A stretch of 64,000 nt of DNA from Anarhynchus alexandrinus (Eukaryota > Chordata > Aves > Charadriiformes > Charadriidae): NCBI GenBank assembly GCA_008711295.1, contig VUYV01000295.1, forward strand, positions 221,040-285,039, read 5' to 3'. The stretch's first letter is position 1. Each line of letters opens with the position of its first letter. This document shows, in pieces, positions 23,366 to 36,896 of the stretch. The notes under the pieces are model-generated. The model was given only the letters and a program-made list of their open reading frames with translations, did not search any database and had not been told where the DNA came from. Position numbers and translations under genes: made by a program.

Positions 23366-26300
23366 AGCACAGCCTCTGAAAAGTGGTTCCGTTTTGGCAT
23401 CTGAGTTTTGATCCCTAAGAAGAGGTCCAGAAGCTACTGGGATTGCATTACTCCGAGCAGTTCAGCACTACTGATATGATGCACAACGTTAATAACCATT
23501 TCTCTGATTGTCTAAACATGCAATAGCAAAAAGAGAAAGTATGTGCTACTAGTTGACCTTAAATCTACAATGTAGGATTGATAAATCCTGGTGGCTCAGG
23601 CCAAAGAGGACAGTTGTTCCATTTATTTGGTAGAAAAATGCCTGGTGCCCTGATCAACCACTATCCTTTTCATAACTGTCAATCCTTTCAATCAACTCTC
23701 AGCGCTCAAGACTCCAGGAGAATGCTGAAAATACCACACACCTAGTAATTTGTTTGCCCTGCTGATGTGGGCACCAAGAAAAGCCACCTTGCGGGCCAGA
23801 TCCAGTTTTTAGCATCACTGCGAGTGAAACATTTTGGCTCTGTCACCCACACTTTATTTGGGGAAGTACCAGAATCCATTTTATACGTGAGGCTGAGGAC
23901 TGTGCCAGAGAAGCAAAGGCCTCTTGGTTTGAGATGGCTGACAGAGCTGTCCCAGAGGCACCTGATAGCCCTGTCAGTCAGGCCCTGAACTACCTTGAGA
24001 AAGATTTCAGTGGGGCATCTTAAGGTACACCTAGCACAATTTTCCGTTTGTTTTAAATCCTGTACTAGGAGGTGGTTGAGGTGCAGCACCAAAGGTTCAG
24101 GAGTGAGACACGGCGAATGACCACAAGTGGGGATGTTTTCAGCTGTTTGAAACCAGACTAGCCTCCCTTGTGTGTCAGTGTCCCGAAGCCCCTCATTCCC
24201 TTGTGTGCTTTCCAAATTCTGACCTCTAGGACACTACCAGGGTGTTCTGCAAAGTGCTCTCTGCTATGAACAGCATCAAATTTGCCTCCATTCTTCAGGC
24301 TTCTTGAAGAGCCCAACTGAAAACAAACGTAGTCAGCAGCTTCTGATGTAAGTTTAGTAACGTTTGGGCATATAATAACATTCCCATTAGATACCTTCTT
24401 TGAAATGAAGTGCAATGGATGACTGTTTTGCCGTTTTTGTGCACTGTTACATGGTAGATTTGTGTGGTTAGTGATGGCAAATGCCAGTCTAACATTGCCA
24501 ATTTCAAGGCAGTGACTATTGATGTGAACTGGCAGGAACGGAAAACATTTCCAAAAATGTCTTTCAATTTTGGGGTACCTGTGTGTGCAAATATCTGATG
24601 TTTAGAGATCTAATACTTGACAGTTTTCAAAACCTGACTCCTTTATATGTGTAGTTGAGGCATTCTTTGTATTTGAACTGTTCTGGAAATGAACAGATAG
24701 GTGGTTGGTTTTTGATTTTGGCTGTTTTCCTCTTCTGTTTCTGTAACTGACAACCTGAAATTCCACACACCCCCCCAGGCCAGTAACCTTGTCTTCTCTA
24801 GTGGAGCCTGTACTTGCCCTAATGAGGGCCTAGAAACCAAAACTGAAGGTGACAGCCACCACTCCTTACTCTTCACGTCACCGGTTTCTCTTGCTCCTCT
24901 TCCACTTTTCGCCGCTCCTTCAGGGAGGCAGAGCTAACCCACTGCCGCTTGTAGCAGGGTGCTTCCCTTGGAGCCCTGGAACTGCAAACAAAACAGTTAG
25001 TCTACATGTGGTTGTTTGGATTTCTAATCTGATGAAACCTTGCTCCAGATTCTCCCTGGAGGAAATGAAGCAGGAAATGGCATTTTCTCCATTTCCTTTA
25101 CCTCAGCGTCACCCTGTGCATCATCTGATGAGATGATACTGTGCTTGAGAAACACTTAAGGGATTTTTTTTTCTTCCCCCTCCCCTAGGTTTTTCTCCTG
25201 ACAAATGTAGGCTCTGTCAATCCTTCCATTTATTTCCCTTGAAAGTGTGAATTATAAGAACGTTCAGGTTTTTTATCTGAGCAGATGGCGGACATTGGAT
25301 GTACAGACATCAATTTATTACACTTTTCCACAATATTGATTAATAGGAAACTATCTCTATTGTGTAGGCCTAGGTTCTGGAAGAGGCTGTTTTATTCTCA
25401 GGAATGATCCACTCAAACTGTAAATGTGTAGCTATGCTATCGTGGTGCGTTTTGTTCAAAGAGGATGGGAAGGAGGAAATTCTTGCTGCTTTAGACCTTA
25501 CTGTGTTTTTTCTATATCTCCTTGAGTCAGATCTCAAAGATAAAAACCAATCAGTCCTTTTGGAGGCACCATTTTAAGTCAAATCGTGAAACATGTTTTT
25601 AACAAGTGTGCAATGTATGTCTTCGAGTAGCTGAATCTTAAAAATTAGTAATAATTTCATCTTGAAATGAAAGTCTGCCTGGGAGTTCATCTTCAGTGGC
25701 CCTGCCTACACATCTGTTTTGTCGCTTGTGCTGGTCCATGTCAGAGAGCATGCGTGGCGGGGTCCTGGGCCGGCTTGGTGCCCAAGGAGATTCTGGTCCG
25801 AAGGGAACAAGCAAAACCTGGAAGTCACCGAAGTGGGAGGAGAGCTGGGGGGAAGCAGACCTTGAAGAAGCTGAAGGGACCGTTGGGTCCCTTCCTTGAG
25901 TCCCAAAATACCTCCTTAGTGGTTCACCAGCAACAGATGGAAAGACAACGGTTGGCAGATCCTCTAGTCCCTGTGCCAGAGTTAAGAGAGTGAAAATAAC
26001 ATCTAGGACAGTTTGCGTTGTTTAAAAGCCTAGTCTGTCTTTCACGATATCGCTCCCCATGCATCTCAAAGCTGTGAGTATGGCTTGTGTCAGGACTTGG
26101 AGCTTATCGCCTCACCAGCTTGCCAGGTGAGGAGGCAGGAAAGCTTGTTGGCGGTGTTCAGGGATGAGCGGTATGTCGGGATGTGAAAGAAAAGAGCCTC
26201 ATCCCATGTATAGGTGACTGTGAGAGTGCGAAGCCCTTCTCCGAGTGGAGCAAATGCTGATAGTCCTCGTGGGATGCTGCGGCTGTTCCCTCCCACAGGG

Positions 26301-27133
26301 CTGCCTCTGCAACTTCCTCTCACTGCTGAATGCAAGCAAGTGGGAAATCTACCTCTCCTGTCAATCACAGCTTCCCCAAGTAACAGCAGAAGGACAAAAT
26401 TGGCAGGATTCTTGTCAGTTTTGCTGCTGCCCATAGGGTACTGATTATCATTAATGAGTCTTATTGATTTCACTGTGCAGCTTCTCGGGAACAACAGGAG
26501 AAGCCTGTCTGCAGACCCAGAAACACAGCACGGCAGTGGGTCATATTTGGAAAGTTATCTGTGCAGTCACAAGGGCTGGATTTTATTTTTGTTGTTGTTG
26601 TTGGTTTTTTTCAAATTAAAGGCTAGATTCTGCAGCAGCCGATGATTTCAAGAGCCACATCCTTCCCCAGTCTCATCAGGAAATCATTCCACTTACCACT
26701 GGTGAGTAGGTGAGTGGGTTTCTCAAGCCCTCACAGAAGCCGTATTCTCAGCTTCAAGAGGGGGAAGGAGTTGTAATGCGACAAGAGTCTCTCAGGGATC
26801 TCTGGGTCTGATGCTTTCGAGACAGCCTGGTTTTTGTTAGTTTTGGTATCGGTTAGCTCTGGCTGCTGCGTTGCTCCACCCACGAGGACGGTGCTCTTTG
26901 CCCCGTCGTCTTCATAGGGATCCTTGTTGTCAGGTGTGGAAATTAAATCTCCAGATTCCGAGCCCCGACTGAAGGGCAGTGTGTGGAAGGATTCCCCCTT
27001 TACCTAGACAGTATGTCTCCAGCTCATCCTGCCCCCACCCCTCAGCCCTGGCAAGGAACGCCAGCAAAAACAAGTGCTGTTTGTTTGTTTGCATTTTGCT
27101 ATAAAACTGAAAATAGGAAAGTTACTGTGCTGC

Positions 27134-27230
27134 TTTTTTTTTTTTTTTTAAAAAAAAAAAAAGCTTTTTCCAAAAAATTTTCCCCCCTTTGTTGAAAACC
27201 CCTAATTTCTTCCAAAACACCCCCCCGNTA
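27134..27230. repeat. Poly(T)/poly(A) junction with homopolymer-rich flank
   Basis: T16 (27134-27149) passes directly into A13 (27150-27162). It is followed by a series of short homopolymer runs (T5, A6, T4, C6, A4, C4, C7) and an ambiguous base at 27228. The composition looks like degraded base calling as much as real biology. Confidence 0.8.
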
Positions 27231-29067
27231 AAACCAGACAGTGCTTCCTCTCCCTGCCCTCCTCATTTCAGCATCGCGAGCAGTGGTGTCTCCGGGGGGG
27301 AGTGACGGCAGCCCAGTGTCATTTATCCTTCGGTAATCAGTTAATTGGCGCAGCCCTCTACCTTTCAGCCCTGCGCTTCTTAGGATCACGCCGGATTTCT
27401 TGACCTGTGAGAACTTTGCTGTGAAGGGACAGCTTGATCGTTAAGCCCATTAGCCAGATGCCAGCCCTGGCTGGGGTGATGACGGGTGGCTCTGGGCACG
27501 GCCAGGTGCCAGCTGTGGACTGCCAGCCACGTCCTTCCATGGGACAAACCTGCCCTACAGGACTGGGGACTCAGCTTGGGGATGGCAGGTTCCCCCTCAA
27601 AGATATCTCCCCTGGTTCCCAGCTGTACGCGCAATCCCATCCCTGTAGCTTGAGAGGGAGAGGAGGGTTTTGGCCCCCCCTCAGAGGCCAGAGGTGTGGG
27701 ACACAGCTAGGGGCACGATGCCAAGCCTGCTGGCTCGCTGGCCTGATCTGGTGTGGTGGCAAATCCCCTTTTCCGAGGTTCCTGAGGGTAGCTGTGGCTA
27801 TGGCAAGTGCTTGGAAAACTTTCTGCATCATTTGCAAAGCTGCCCTCGGAGTGAGGCCATCTTATAGAATCTATTTAAAATTTGACAAAAAAAAAAAGAA
27901 GAAAAAAGTATAAAATGGAAACATTCCCTCGCTCCCCCATCTCCTTATCTCTCACTTGAAAGTAAAGGAAGTAGAACATTTTAAAGCAGCTTTGTTTCTA
28001 TGGATTAAATGAATTGAAATACAGCTTCTTCCTCCCTTGATTTTTCTGCCCTTGGCCAGGTAAAGAGCCGGTCCATTGAAATATTGACCATCATTAGTCT
28101 GAGATTTGGATATTTTTTTTTCATCTTTCGACGAAGCACAGATCTTTTTTTGGTTACCGTCAACCCTCTATCATAGCTGTTCCAGCGTAACACTTTCCCC
28201 TTTGATATGACAATGACTTTGTACAGGGGAAGGACCTTTACCAGAGGAAGAATTGTTTCAAGAATTGATGAAGGGTGGAAGGAAATTGGCAGCATATCAT
28301 TAAAAAAAAAAAGGGGGGGTCGGGAAGGAAAGACAGCACACCTTGGCGTATAGACGAAGGGGGAGGGAGGCGGCTGTGTGAAGGCAGCAGAGAGCATCGC
28401 TAACAGGGCAGCTTAAAGCCCTCTTAACAACGTGCAGTTGCTCTCCCCGGCTCGTCCATTGATTTCCTCCTGCCCTCCATAGGCCCAGCTGCCGTTAAAC
28501 CTTGTGTCCTCCACGTGATGCTGAACCGAATCAGATTTTGCTTTTAGTTGTTCGATCAAATTTTCCTTCCTTCAGCTTAGAAGGCACGCTTGGGACTTTA
28601 TAGTAATTGCCTCCCCACGCTGAACTGCTGATACCTTTATTGGATTGGCGTAGGGTTTCAGAGGACTGTGTTTAACATGCAGTGAGCCGCAGCAATGCAA
28701 ACAGCCCCAGTGTTTAAACAAGCATCCATTAGGCCAGGAAACAAGGCAGTGCCAGCCCCATTTGGTGCTCTTTAGAGCTGGCAGCTTAAGGGGGACGGTG
28801 CAGCAGGGCTTGCTCGGGTGGGGGTGGAGGGGGCAGGATGGGGGAGAGGCAAATGCGGTGTCAGGAAAACAAGCAGAGCATCTCTGTAGGTTTGTGAGAA
28901 ATGAGCCCGGGGGGGGGACGGAGACGACGACTTGCGACTGGGGACATGTGCAAAGCTCATTAATATCTCATTATGTTCGAATTGCAGTCTCCCAGCAGAT
29001 TGGCATTAACATGTGATGTGCTGGAGGAAGGGGCTACAGGAGAGAGGCAGGGATATTTACAGCAAGC

Positions 29068-29086
29068 TTTTTTTTTTTTTTTTTTN
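29068..29086. repeat. Poly(T) tract ending in an ambiguous base
   Basis: T18 is followed by N at 29086. The exact length is unreliable. Confidence 0.9.
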
Positions 29087-29490
29087 TACATTGAAGAAGC
29101 GGAAAAAATAGTGCGCACAGGGCAAGATGCCAGCAAACCACGACGTTTTGTGCATCAGCCCAATACAGTACACTTCATCAAACAAGAACAGTGCTCAGTT
29201 GGGCTTATCGTGGTACCCACTAGCATCTTTCAGTGTTTCTAATAAACCTCCTTTATTTTCAGGAGTGCTTAACTCAGCTGTAAAATTTGGCTCAGTGTGA
29301 AACTTCCAACATTCAGGATCTCAGCCCAGGATTAATTCTCCCCACCCCCAACCGGACGGGCTGGGGAGTGCTGGGGGTACTTCGACATTTTGCTCCCTTC
29401 TCTAAGTTTGTAGATAGAATGATGTCGGAAATACATTTTTCTCATGCTCCTATGCTGAAATACTTTTGTTTTATCCTTAACTGGAGCATT

Positions 29491-29542
29491 GCAGTCATTA
29501 GCTTATCAGCTGATAAGCTGCAGTCATTAGCTTATCAGCTGA
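29491..29542. repeat. 29-bp tandem duplication containing a perfect palindrome
   Basis: The unit GCAGTCATTAGCTTATCAGC... (29491-29519, 29 bp) is followed at once by a second copy (29520-29542) that matches for 23 bp. Copy one holds the perfect 20-bp palindrome AGCTTATCAGCTGATAAGCT at 29500-29519. Its core is an E-box-type CAGCTG flanked by inverted GATA-type sites. Copy two has lost the right half. Confidence 0.95.
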
Positions 29543-32500
29543 CATCAGTGCCCCTACTGGCTTCTGCAGGACCGCATACATTTTTCTGATAAAATCTTGG
29601 CTGCCATGTTACTGGGAAAATACCCATTAGTTTTAGGGCCAGTTATTCCTTGACTTTTTATACCTGAACATATAAATCCTCTTAGAAAATAAAAGGCAAC
29701 TCCCAACAATGGCTTATCCAAAAAAGAACAAACAATCAAGGACTTTATGTAGCAGGTTCTCCTCCCAGTCCTCCCAGTTGCTGAGCTGCACGATTTATCT
29801 GGGTAAACCTTCACTGAGAAGGCTGGAGTCATGAGAGGGACCGAGAACGTACTTTTTGTACTCTGCAGCACTGGGCTTTCGTGCAGAAGTGTTTTACTGA
29901 CATGTACCTGTGAAACCTATGGGGTTTGCTTTTCTGCAGACACCCAGTCATTCTACCGTTCCATACAAAAATCATTTTAATAGGTGCTGTATTTGAGGAG
30001 ATGTTTATAGCCAAACTATAAGAAAATCATTCTTCAACTCCTTTTGTGCTACAAGAGCAAAACAACGGTTAAATTAGCTCTGGCTCTTATGAAATGCTTG
30101 CAAGCCCATAGATCTTGGTTCAGACTGCGTATTATGTTTGAACTTTATTGCCCAGACTATTTGTTATGTGTTTATCCTTCTTAGTAAACTTTCTTTTGCT
30201 TTTATGGAACAATATTGGAGCCCTCCAGTGGCCAAACTAATCATTCTGAGGAATGGAGTTCAAGTTCTACCAAGGAGGTTGATTTTTTTCCTTTCCTATT
30301 AAAAAATTAATTTGGCGATCTTTTATATTCAGAATTTAGGTGGAGTTTATTTGAGTCACAGCATCATATGTGAAAAGTAAGGAAAGCTAGGAAAAAGAAT
30401 AAATAGGCTCTTTGCATATAGAGGATGTCCATATATTTTTTCTTCTATATTTTCAAGAATTTAATGAGTTGATCGTTCAGATAAATTCAATTAGTTAACA
30501 TTACCTGAGAGGATCCCATTACGTGTATGAAGCAGAGAAAACACATTTCGAGTATCATGACAATTCACATTTCCTTAAGTGACTCTGTCAGCGCTGTGAC
30601 TTTTTATCTGTGACGTGGCTGGTCTGTTGTCCAGCAAAGCCTAATTTTTGTACATGGCATTGTCCTTCATATCAGGGGCCTGGGCAGGTTGAAGATTTCA
30701 GCCTCAAGGCTTCTTGTCTGCTGCTCCCACTGGTGTCTTTCACTTTCCATGGCCTTTCACTGTGATACCCACTCTGTGTATGAAATAATATCTTTTATTT
30801 ATATTCTATGCCCTGGATATTAGTAAGAAGAGCTCTCCTCATAAAGAATGTTGTGATTGTCTAGAAGAACTAACAGCTAAAATCGCTTAGTTATGCCTCC
30901 TCGTGTTTGGTGTGACAGTTATCACAGTTCTTCCTTTTAGATTCCAAACTGCAATAACAGCATTTAGGAACCCAAAATCGGATAGGTAGGTCACGGTTAT
31001 GTTGGAGCTGGGAGTTTTGGGAGGAGGTTGGGGATGACCCAGGGGAAGAGGAGAAAGTATGGTCATTTGTTTATCTTTTAATAGGATGACCGCAGTCTGG
31101 CATTCAGTCCATGTTCAAAAACAACAGTTAAGCAAGTGCTTTAAGGTTGTTATTCCTGCCCCGACTCCTCTTTATTTCGGGGTCACTGGAAATGAGTTTG
31201 TACCACTTTGCGTTGTATAGCTGCAGCTTTATAAAATCATGTATTATCATCAAAATGCCTCGGAACTACGACGTTCAAAACCTGGTAGAGGGAGAGTTCT
31301 GTTTGTTTTATTTTGGCAAAAAGCTTCTAAGTAGCTTTTCTTCTGCAGGCACTGTGGGTATAGGAACAATTGTACCGGGTCATGTCAAAGGTGCATTTAG
31401 CTCAGTGTCCTCTCAGCGACACAAGTCCGTAAGCAGAGTGTAAGAAAGAGAGCAGGCACAGAGTCCGCCTTCCCTGGCACATCTTCCCATCTTCCAGCCA
31501 TCACAGGTGTAAGAACCACTTGCTGAGCCCATCTGTAAGCAGTTTGCTTTCGTGGCCCCCTGCATACGTGAAGAAGGTTCCTTCTTCTTGCAGGGTGGGG
31601 TGAAAATGAGGAAAACCAAGAAACACCTATTTTGCAGCAGTTTTGCAGCAGAAACTTGTTGCTTGCACTGCAGATGGGGGTGAGTTACACAAATTCCTCT
31701 CATGGGCAGTAGCTGGAATTCCTGGAGCAACCCTAGGCATCGTTTCCTTTCACGGTTTTTTGTGTGAGTTTGAGAATTGCTGGAGGAGATGGGCGCCCAG
31801 CTCCAAACTGACTTTTATAGGAAAGTGCCATTGAGGTCAGTTTTTCTCATGGCTTTTTACAAGACCTGTAAGCACCAGCAGAGCTGGGAAGAAAGCCATC
31901 AGATAGATGGCGAGAGGCTGATCGCAGAATATGAATATGCACTGAGGGTGGGAGCAAGAAGAGGCCTTTTAGCTGTCAGAAGGAAGGTCAATGTCCTAGA
32001 GCCACTTCGCCTTCAGCAGCCACCTCAACTTACACGTGAGGCTGTGAGATCTGAACTGTGAAAATAAGGGAAATGGCAACAGGAGAGGAAAAAAGGTGGG
32101 ACTGTGCAAGGAGGGAGCAAACGTTCCCCAGCTGCCCGCTGCACATCTCATGCCCAGCTCCCCAAAGCCTCCCATCACCCCATGGAGCTGCTGCCGCTGT
32201 TGCTAACTCGCCATTTGTTTGTCGTAGCCTTCTCCGAGGGCTGCTGCTGCCGCCCAGATGAGAGCTTCACGGGCAAGCGGAGGAGGCAGGGACCAGTTGT
32301 AGCCCTTAGCCCCTCACCAGGGCAGCGGCAGGAGAGCCCCTTTATCCCCAGGGACTTCTGCCTGCTTTTACGAAGAGACCTTGGAGTGCAAGCCGGGAAT
32401 GCCACCGCGCACAGGCTGTCTCCAGTCCTGCTGTGCCGGGACCGAGAGGCGAATCTGGATGGTTCTGTGGTTTAGTCTGAGTCGTTGTGGTTTGAACCTC

Positions 32501-34233
32501 TGCTAGACAGCGGCCGCGTGGAGAGACGGCGTTCCCGAGAAGGGCACGGTGCCCCTGCTGTGTGTTCCCCCCACAGCTCCTCAGGGAGCCTCTCACCCAG
32601 TACCCGTTCAGCAGCTCGCTGTCTGGTAACAATTCCAGGCCCTGTACAGGGAGAACATCCTTGGGTAGGTTATGTTACTGTACAGAGACGCAGGGAACAC
32701 TCGAGGGGATAAAATATCTGCTCTACTTTCAGGCATTGCGGTCCTTTCTCATTAGCAGGGAGAGGAGAAGGCTGGCACTACTTTACTGATGAGTCAGGAA
32801 AATCCTCTCCGTTTGCAGTGTCAAACGCCTCTAATAGGATTATTGCGGGTCTGAATTTGGAGTTTGGCAATGCCAGACAGCTTTGGGTTTTGGCAAAAAG
32901 GAAAAAAAAAAGAATAGTAGTGACTTATGTCCCCGGCCATTCCGAGACCACGGTCTCCTGCGAATCCTGCAGCCGCCAGGACCCACAATATTCAAGGTTG
33001 GTTCTCGGCCTTGTGTCTTCCACCTGGCATTGAAAAAAAAGTCAGTCTCGGGCAGCTGTGCATTTTAAAGCTGGGCCCTTAATGTAATTCTGAAATATGC
33101 TAATTGCCAGGCTTTTGTTTTCATTTGACAGTTGTGAAAAGCTTAGAAGAAAGGAGGAAAAATAAAAGAGTATTGTAAATAGCCCAAGGAAAAACCTCAA
33201 CCTGCTGCCCATGTAATTTCCTTTAAAAACAAACTTTCATACTGTGGGAAGCTTTATCACACAGCAGATTTGCGCACGGTCCTATATGCCTGATATCTAC
33301 ATGATTTTCCATCATTTCTTAAGCATGCTTGCTCATTGTTGAAGTTGTTGCTAAGGTTACTACAACTGTTACTTAAGAAGGAAGAAGTGCTTGCTTACCC
33401 CAAAGCTTGTCTATATTTCCCTGCTATCTGTGCATCTAATTAAAAAATACTTTTTTCTCTCTATAGACTTTGCTTAGATCATCGTGGTTATAACAGAATT
33501 TATCTGGAATTTAAACTTACAGCCCCTCCTGCTACCTCTCCCTTTATCCTTGCCTCTTTTAAATAATCCAGAAGTGATTAAGCATGTAAGTAACTAAGCA
33601 AGAACTTGGAGCTGCACAACCTTCTTTCCCTTGGCGCTACAAGAAAGACAGACTCTTTCCAAGAGCAAATGTATTATAATTATAGGCCAAACTATGAAGA
33701 TTTCATGCTTTTTTTTTTTTTTTCCCCCCTTAGAGTTTAGCGGGACAAAACTGAAGCCTCTGGAAATGAAACTGGGGGAAGGACCTGACCCACACAGACA
33801 GAAATCTTTATTAAACGCAGATGTCAACAGCAGTAGCGTGTAATTAGTGCTCTAATTGTGACTGGGCAAATAACGTTGGTGGCTTGGGGAGGGTCCAGAT
33901 GCAGGCATCTGACTGTGGATGTCTGTCTTTGAGCTAGTTGCCAAGGCTCCCTTTAAGGTCAGTGAAAAGAAAAAGACACTTCTAGAGCATGATTTATCTC
34001 ATTCCTATCTCAGCCTGGTGTAGGGGATATGAAACGCTTCCTTAAGACTGGAATGGATCGACTTGTTCTTGCCTGCAACTTTCTTATGGTGCCTACAGGA
34101 GTTCCCAGGCTCTTTCTGTCCTGTTCATTGCCACCCCCCACCCCCGTTTTCCTGAATAAGAAAAGAAAACAAAGCAAAAGCACCTATCGATCTGAGACGA
34201 TACAAGGTTTTTTATATTCCCATTGGCTGGGCA

Positions 34234-34345
34234 CAGGATTTGGGAGATTTGAGTCCAATTCTAACCCTGCCACAGACTTCATATACAGCTTTAGGCAAGC
34301 TTTCTGCTCTGTTTTCTTAAGTGAAATGCAGAGGTTTAATATATG
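34234..34345 (+). mobile_element. MIR-like SINE remnant
   Basis: The order of blocks is that of MIR-type SINEs: a GAGTCCAATTCTAACCCTGC core, CCACAGACTTC, a degraded CTTTAGGCAAGC, TCTGTTTTCTTAAGTGAAAT and GCAGAGGTTTAATAT. Divergence is high, so the family assignment is by pattern only. Confidence 0.6.
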
Positions 34346-36263
34346 TTTGCATCTGAATGACAGACACCATTTAAGTACTAAGTGATGGTTTGGTTTTGTT
34401 GTTTTTTTTTCCTTTACACACAAATAGTTGTTTGGGTTTTTTCTTTTTAGATTCAGCCCACCTCTCTTTTTCTCTGAGACCAAAATCCACATAATTCTGG
34501 TAGTAGCCCAAGAGGACTTTATCTCCAGACTAACAAATTAAAACTGCCTTAGTACTAGGTGGCTCATCACTCCTAGAACAAGAAAAAAAGGTGGGAATGG
34601 GAGGTCTTTTAAGAAGAAAAATAAGATTAGTGGAAGCCCATTATATGAATGCACAGCTGGCTTATGGTGCCTTTCTGTGGCTTATCTAACAGCAAACTAT
34701 AACGCCTTGTGCTTCGGATCTCCAAGGGGTTTAGGAAAGAACTGTAGGGTTCTCGACTCGAGTCTTACCTACAGCATCTAACAATAGCGAATGCTCTTTT
34801 GTCCTCATGTGTTTATTTGACGCTCTTAAAGGCACAAACTCTCAGTGGTGAATGGGACTTGATGTCTAAATTTAATTTGGATTAGCTGCTAATATATGCT
34901 TACTGTGCATAGATTGCTGAGATGAAAACCTATGAGACTGTCATGGGCAGCAACTACATGTGCATGTGTGCACGTGTGTGAAAAATGTAGGGAAGTTGGG
35001 GGTTTTTTTGCCAGCAAAAGGAAAAAGTAAAAAAAAAAAGTATTGTGCAGAATGGGTGTGCACAGACATATGTAGCATTATCAGTTGCCGTTCCTCCCTT
35101 TGGAAGGCTGTTTTCCAAATACATAAATGGATAAAAGTGCCTGATAGTACTGTGGTGCGTGGCCACGACTGGGAATGTGACCTGTTTAGCAGAGCGCTGA
35201 CCACCTTTCTCCTGGTCATCTTTTTGGTTTGTCTGGAGACATCTCAAAGCCTTACACACCTTTGGAATTTTGGCAAAATTTTCCTGGCATTGCCTCAATG
35301 AGTTCAACCCTCCAACAACTAGCAGCTTGGGGAATTTGCCTGCAGACAGGCTGCTGCTGCTGCTGTACTCTGGGGCACTGTGTTGCTTTAGACAAGCTCT
35401 GAGTAGAACTGAGCACCTTTACACGTGGATGGCTTAAGAAAGTAGAGATGTGGCTTCCCATGACAGTAGTCAACATTTTGTCAAAAGCATGCAGTGATAG
35501 ATGCTCTTGGTGATAAGGTATCTGCAAACTTCACGTAAGAGCTGTAGAAGGAGGGTAGAGCAGGCAAGCACGGGACATCTGTTCACAAGACTGGTTACTG
35601 CTGAGGTGGGCCCTTCCCTGCCAGTCAGTGTAGTTTGTTTAGATTCAGCACGGGCACCTTTTTTCTTGATGCCACTCAGACATCGACAGAAGGGAGGGCT
35701 CTAGGCCAGGTGATTTTATAGGTACTGCTGGCATTTGGTCCTGGCAGCCATCTTTTCTAGGTGCTTCACAGCCCGTTCCTCAACACTGGTGTCAGTACCC
35801 GTGTTGGGCATCATTATCACGTGACAAGCACATGTGCATTCACACTGTTGAGGGAAGGTACTGGGGACACTGGGAGAAGTGGTCCATGCTGCCCGCTGGA
35901 AGGGCATGAAAGCCAGGAGCAAAGAGTATGAATCGCTTGGGCAGGTTTCCCATGGCTGCAGGTTTTCCTAGGTGCACCAGGTATGTGCTGGGAGCAAAGA
36001 AATTCACTAGATTGCAACAAAGTGCATCCTTTTTTTTCGGATCTGTCCTTTGGGGAAGCATGAAGCCAGTGCACATATGCAAATCAACTACACGGTGTAT
36101 GCATATTTGGACTAGCGATGGGAGAGAGGAAGAGGTTTATCCTGGGTTGGAGACAGAGGCCGTAGATGAAATAAGGAAGGTAAAACCTGAGCGAGGTCTT
36201 GGTCTGATGTTCTTGTTCGTTGCATAAACCATTCTTTGTATTTTAGGTTGCTTAGGGTACTCA

Positions 36264-36306
36264 AGGTGAAGCATGTGCTTAAATATTGTGCTGAATCAGG
36301 GCCTTG
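36264..36306 (+). mobile_element. Ancient CR1/L3-like fragment
   Basis: AAGCATGTGCTTAAATATTG then GCTGAATCAGGGCC matches a motif common in old sauropsid CR1/L3-type repeats. It is about 40 bp and diverged. Confidence 0.5.
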
Positions 36307-36837
36307 ATTTGCTTAAAATCTCTTTTCTTCTTCTTTACACTTCATGAGTAGACTTAAATAGTACATTTGCAGTTCACCCCACACAGCAGGTTCAGCCTTG
36401 GGACTCTGTGACTCTGATAATTGCTGGGATCTGGGAGACCAGACATGTACTTTTCCATTAGTTGTTGCGTGCCTTTGTGGGACCCAAGGTCAGCTTGAGG
36501 TGAAGGCACTGAGGCAACAAAGAAGTAAAGTTTGTATGGTTTGCTTGGCCATATTTAGGGCAAAACTGCTATTCAGTGCTGTCTGGCCTTTAGCCCGTGG
36601 CAAATAGCTCTCAAACTGTGCTCAGAATAATTCAGAACATGTCTGGGGTATCCTGTACAGTCCTTTGACTCCTTGAGTCTTAACAGATCTTCAATGACCC
36701 TGCTTTTTTGCCTTTTTTTCCTCCCCCCAGTGCTGGCTATAACTGGAATTGAAAGCAAAATGTAAAGAGTTGTTCCATCAGACTTAGTGTCCGTTTCTGG
36801 AGAAGTTTTGGTGCAGAAGAAGTGATCTGATCAATGG

Positions 36838-36896
36838 ACCCCTAACTCCTAGTGAACTTAATGGGAGCTGAGGGCCTCAGCGCCTCTCATGACTGA
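36838..36896 (+). mobile_element. Ancient CR1/L3-like fragment
   Basis: CCCCTAACTCCTAGTGAACT, TAATGGGAGCTGAGGGCCTC and AGCGCCTCTCATGA form the typical run of an old sauropsid CR1/L3-type repeat. It lies about 0.5 kb from the similar fragment at 36264, so both may come from one broken insertion. Confidence 0.55.

Noticed and set aside
23742..24215. 157-codon minus-strand frame
   Set aside because: A plus-strand frame overlaps it; no motif, no splice support and no transposase signature could be seen.
35716..35844. Short minus-strand frame after a good acceptor (CCTTCCCTCAACAG), ending in a stop
   Set aside because: Only about 42 codons, and no partner exon in a compatible phase. It is too short to claim even as a speculative exon.
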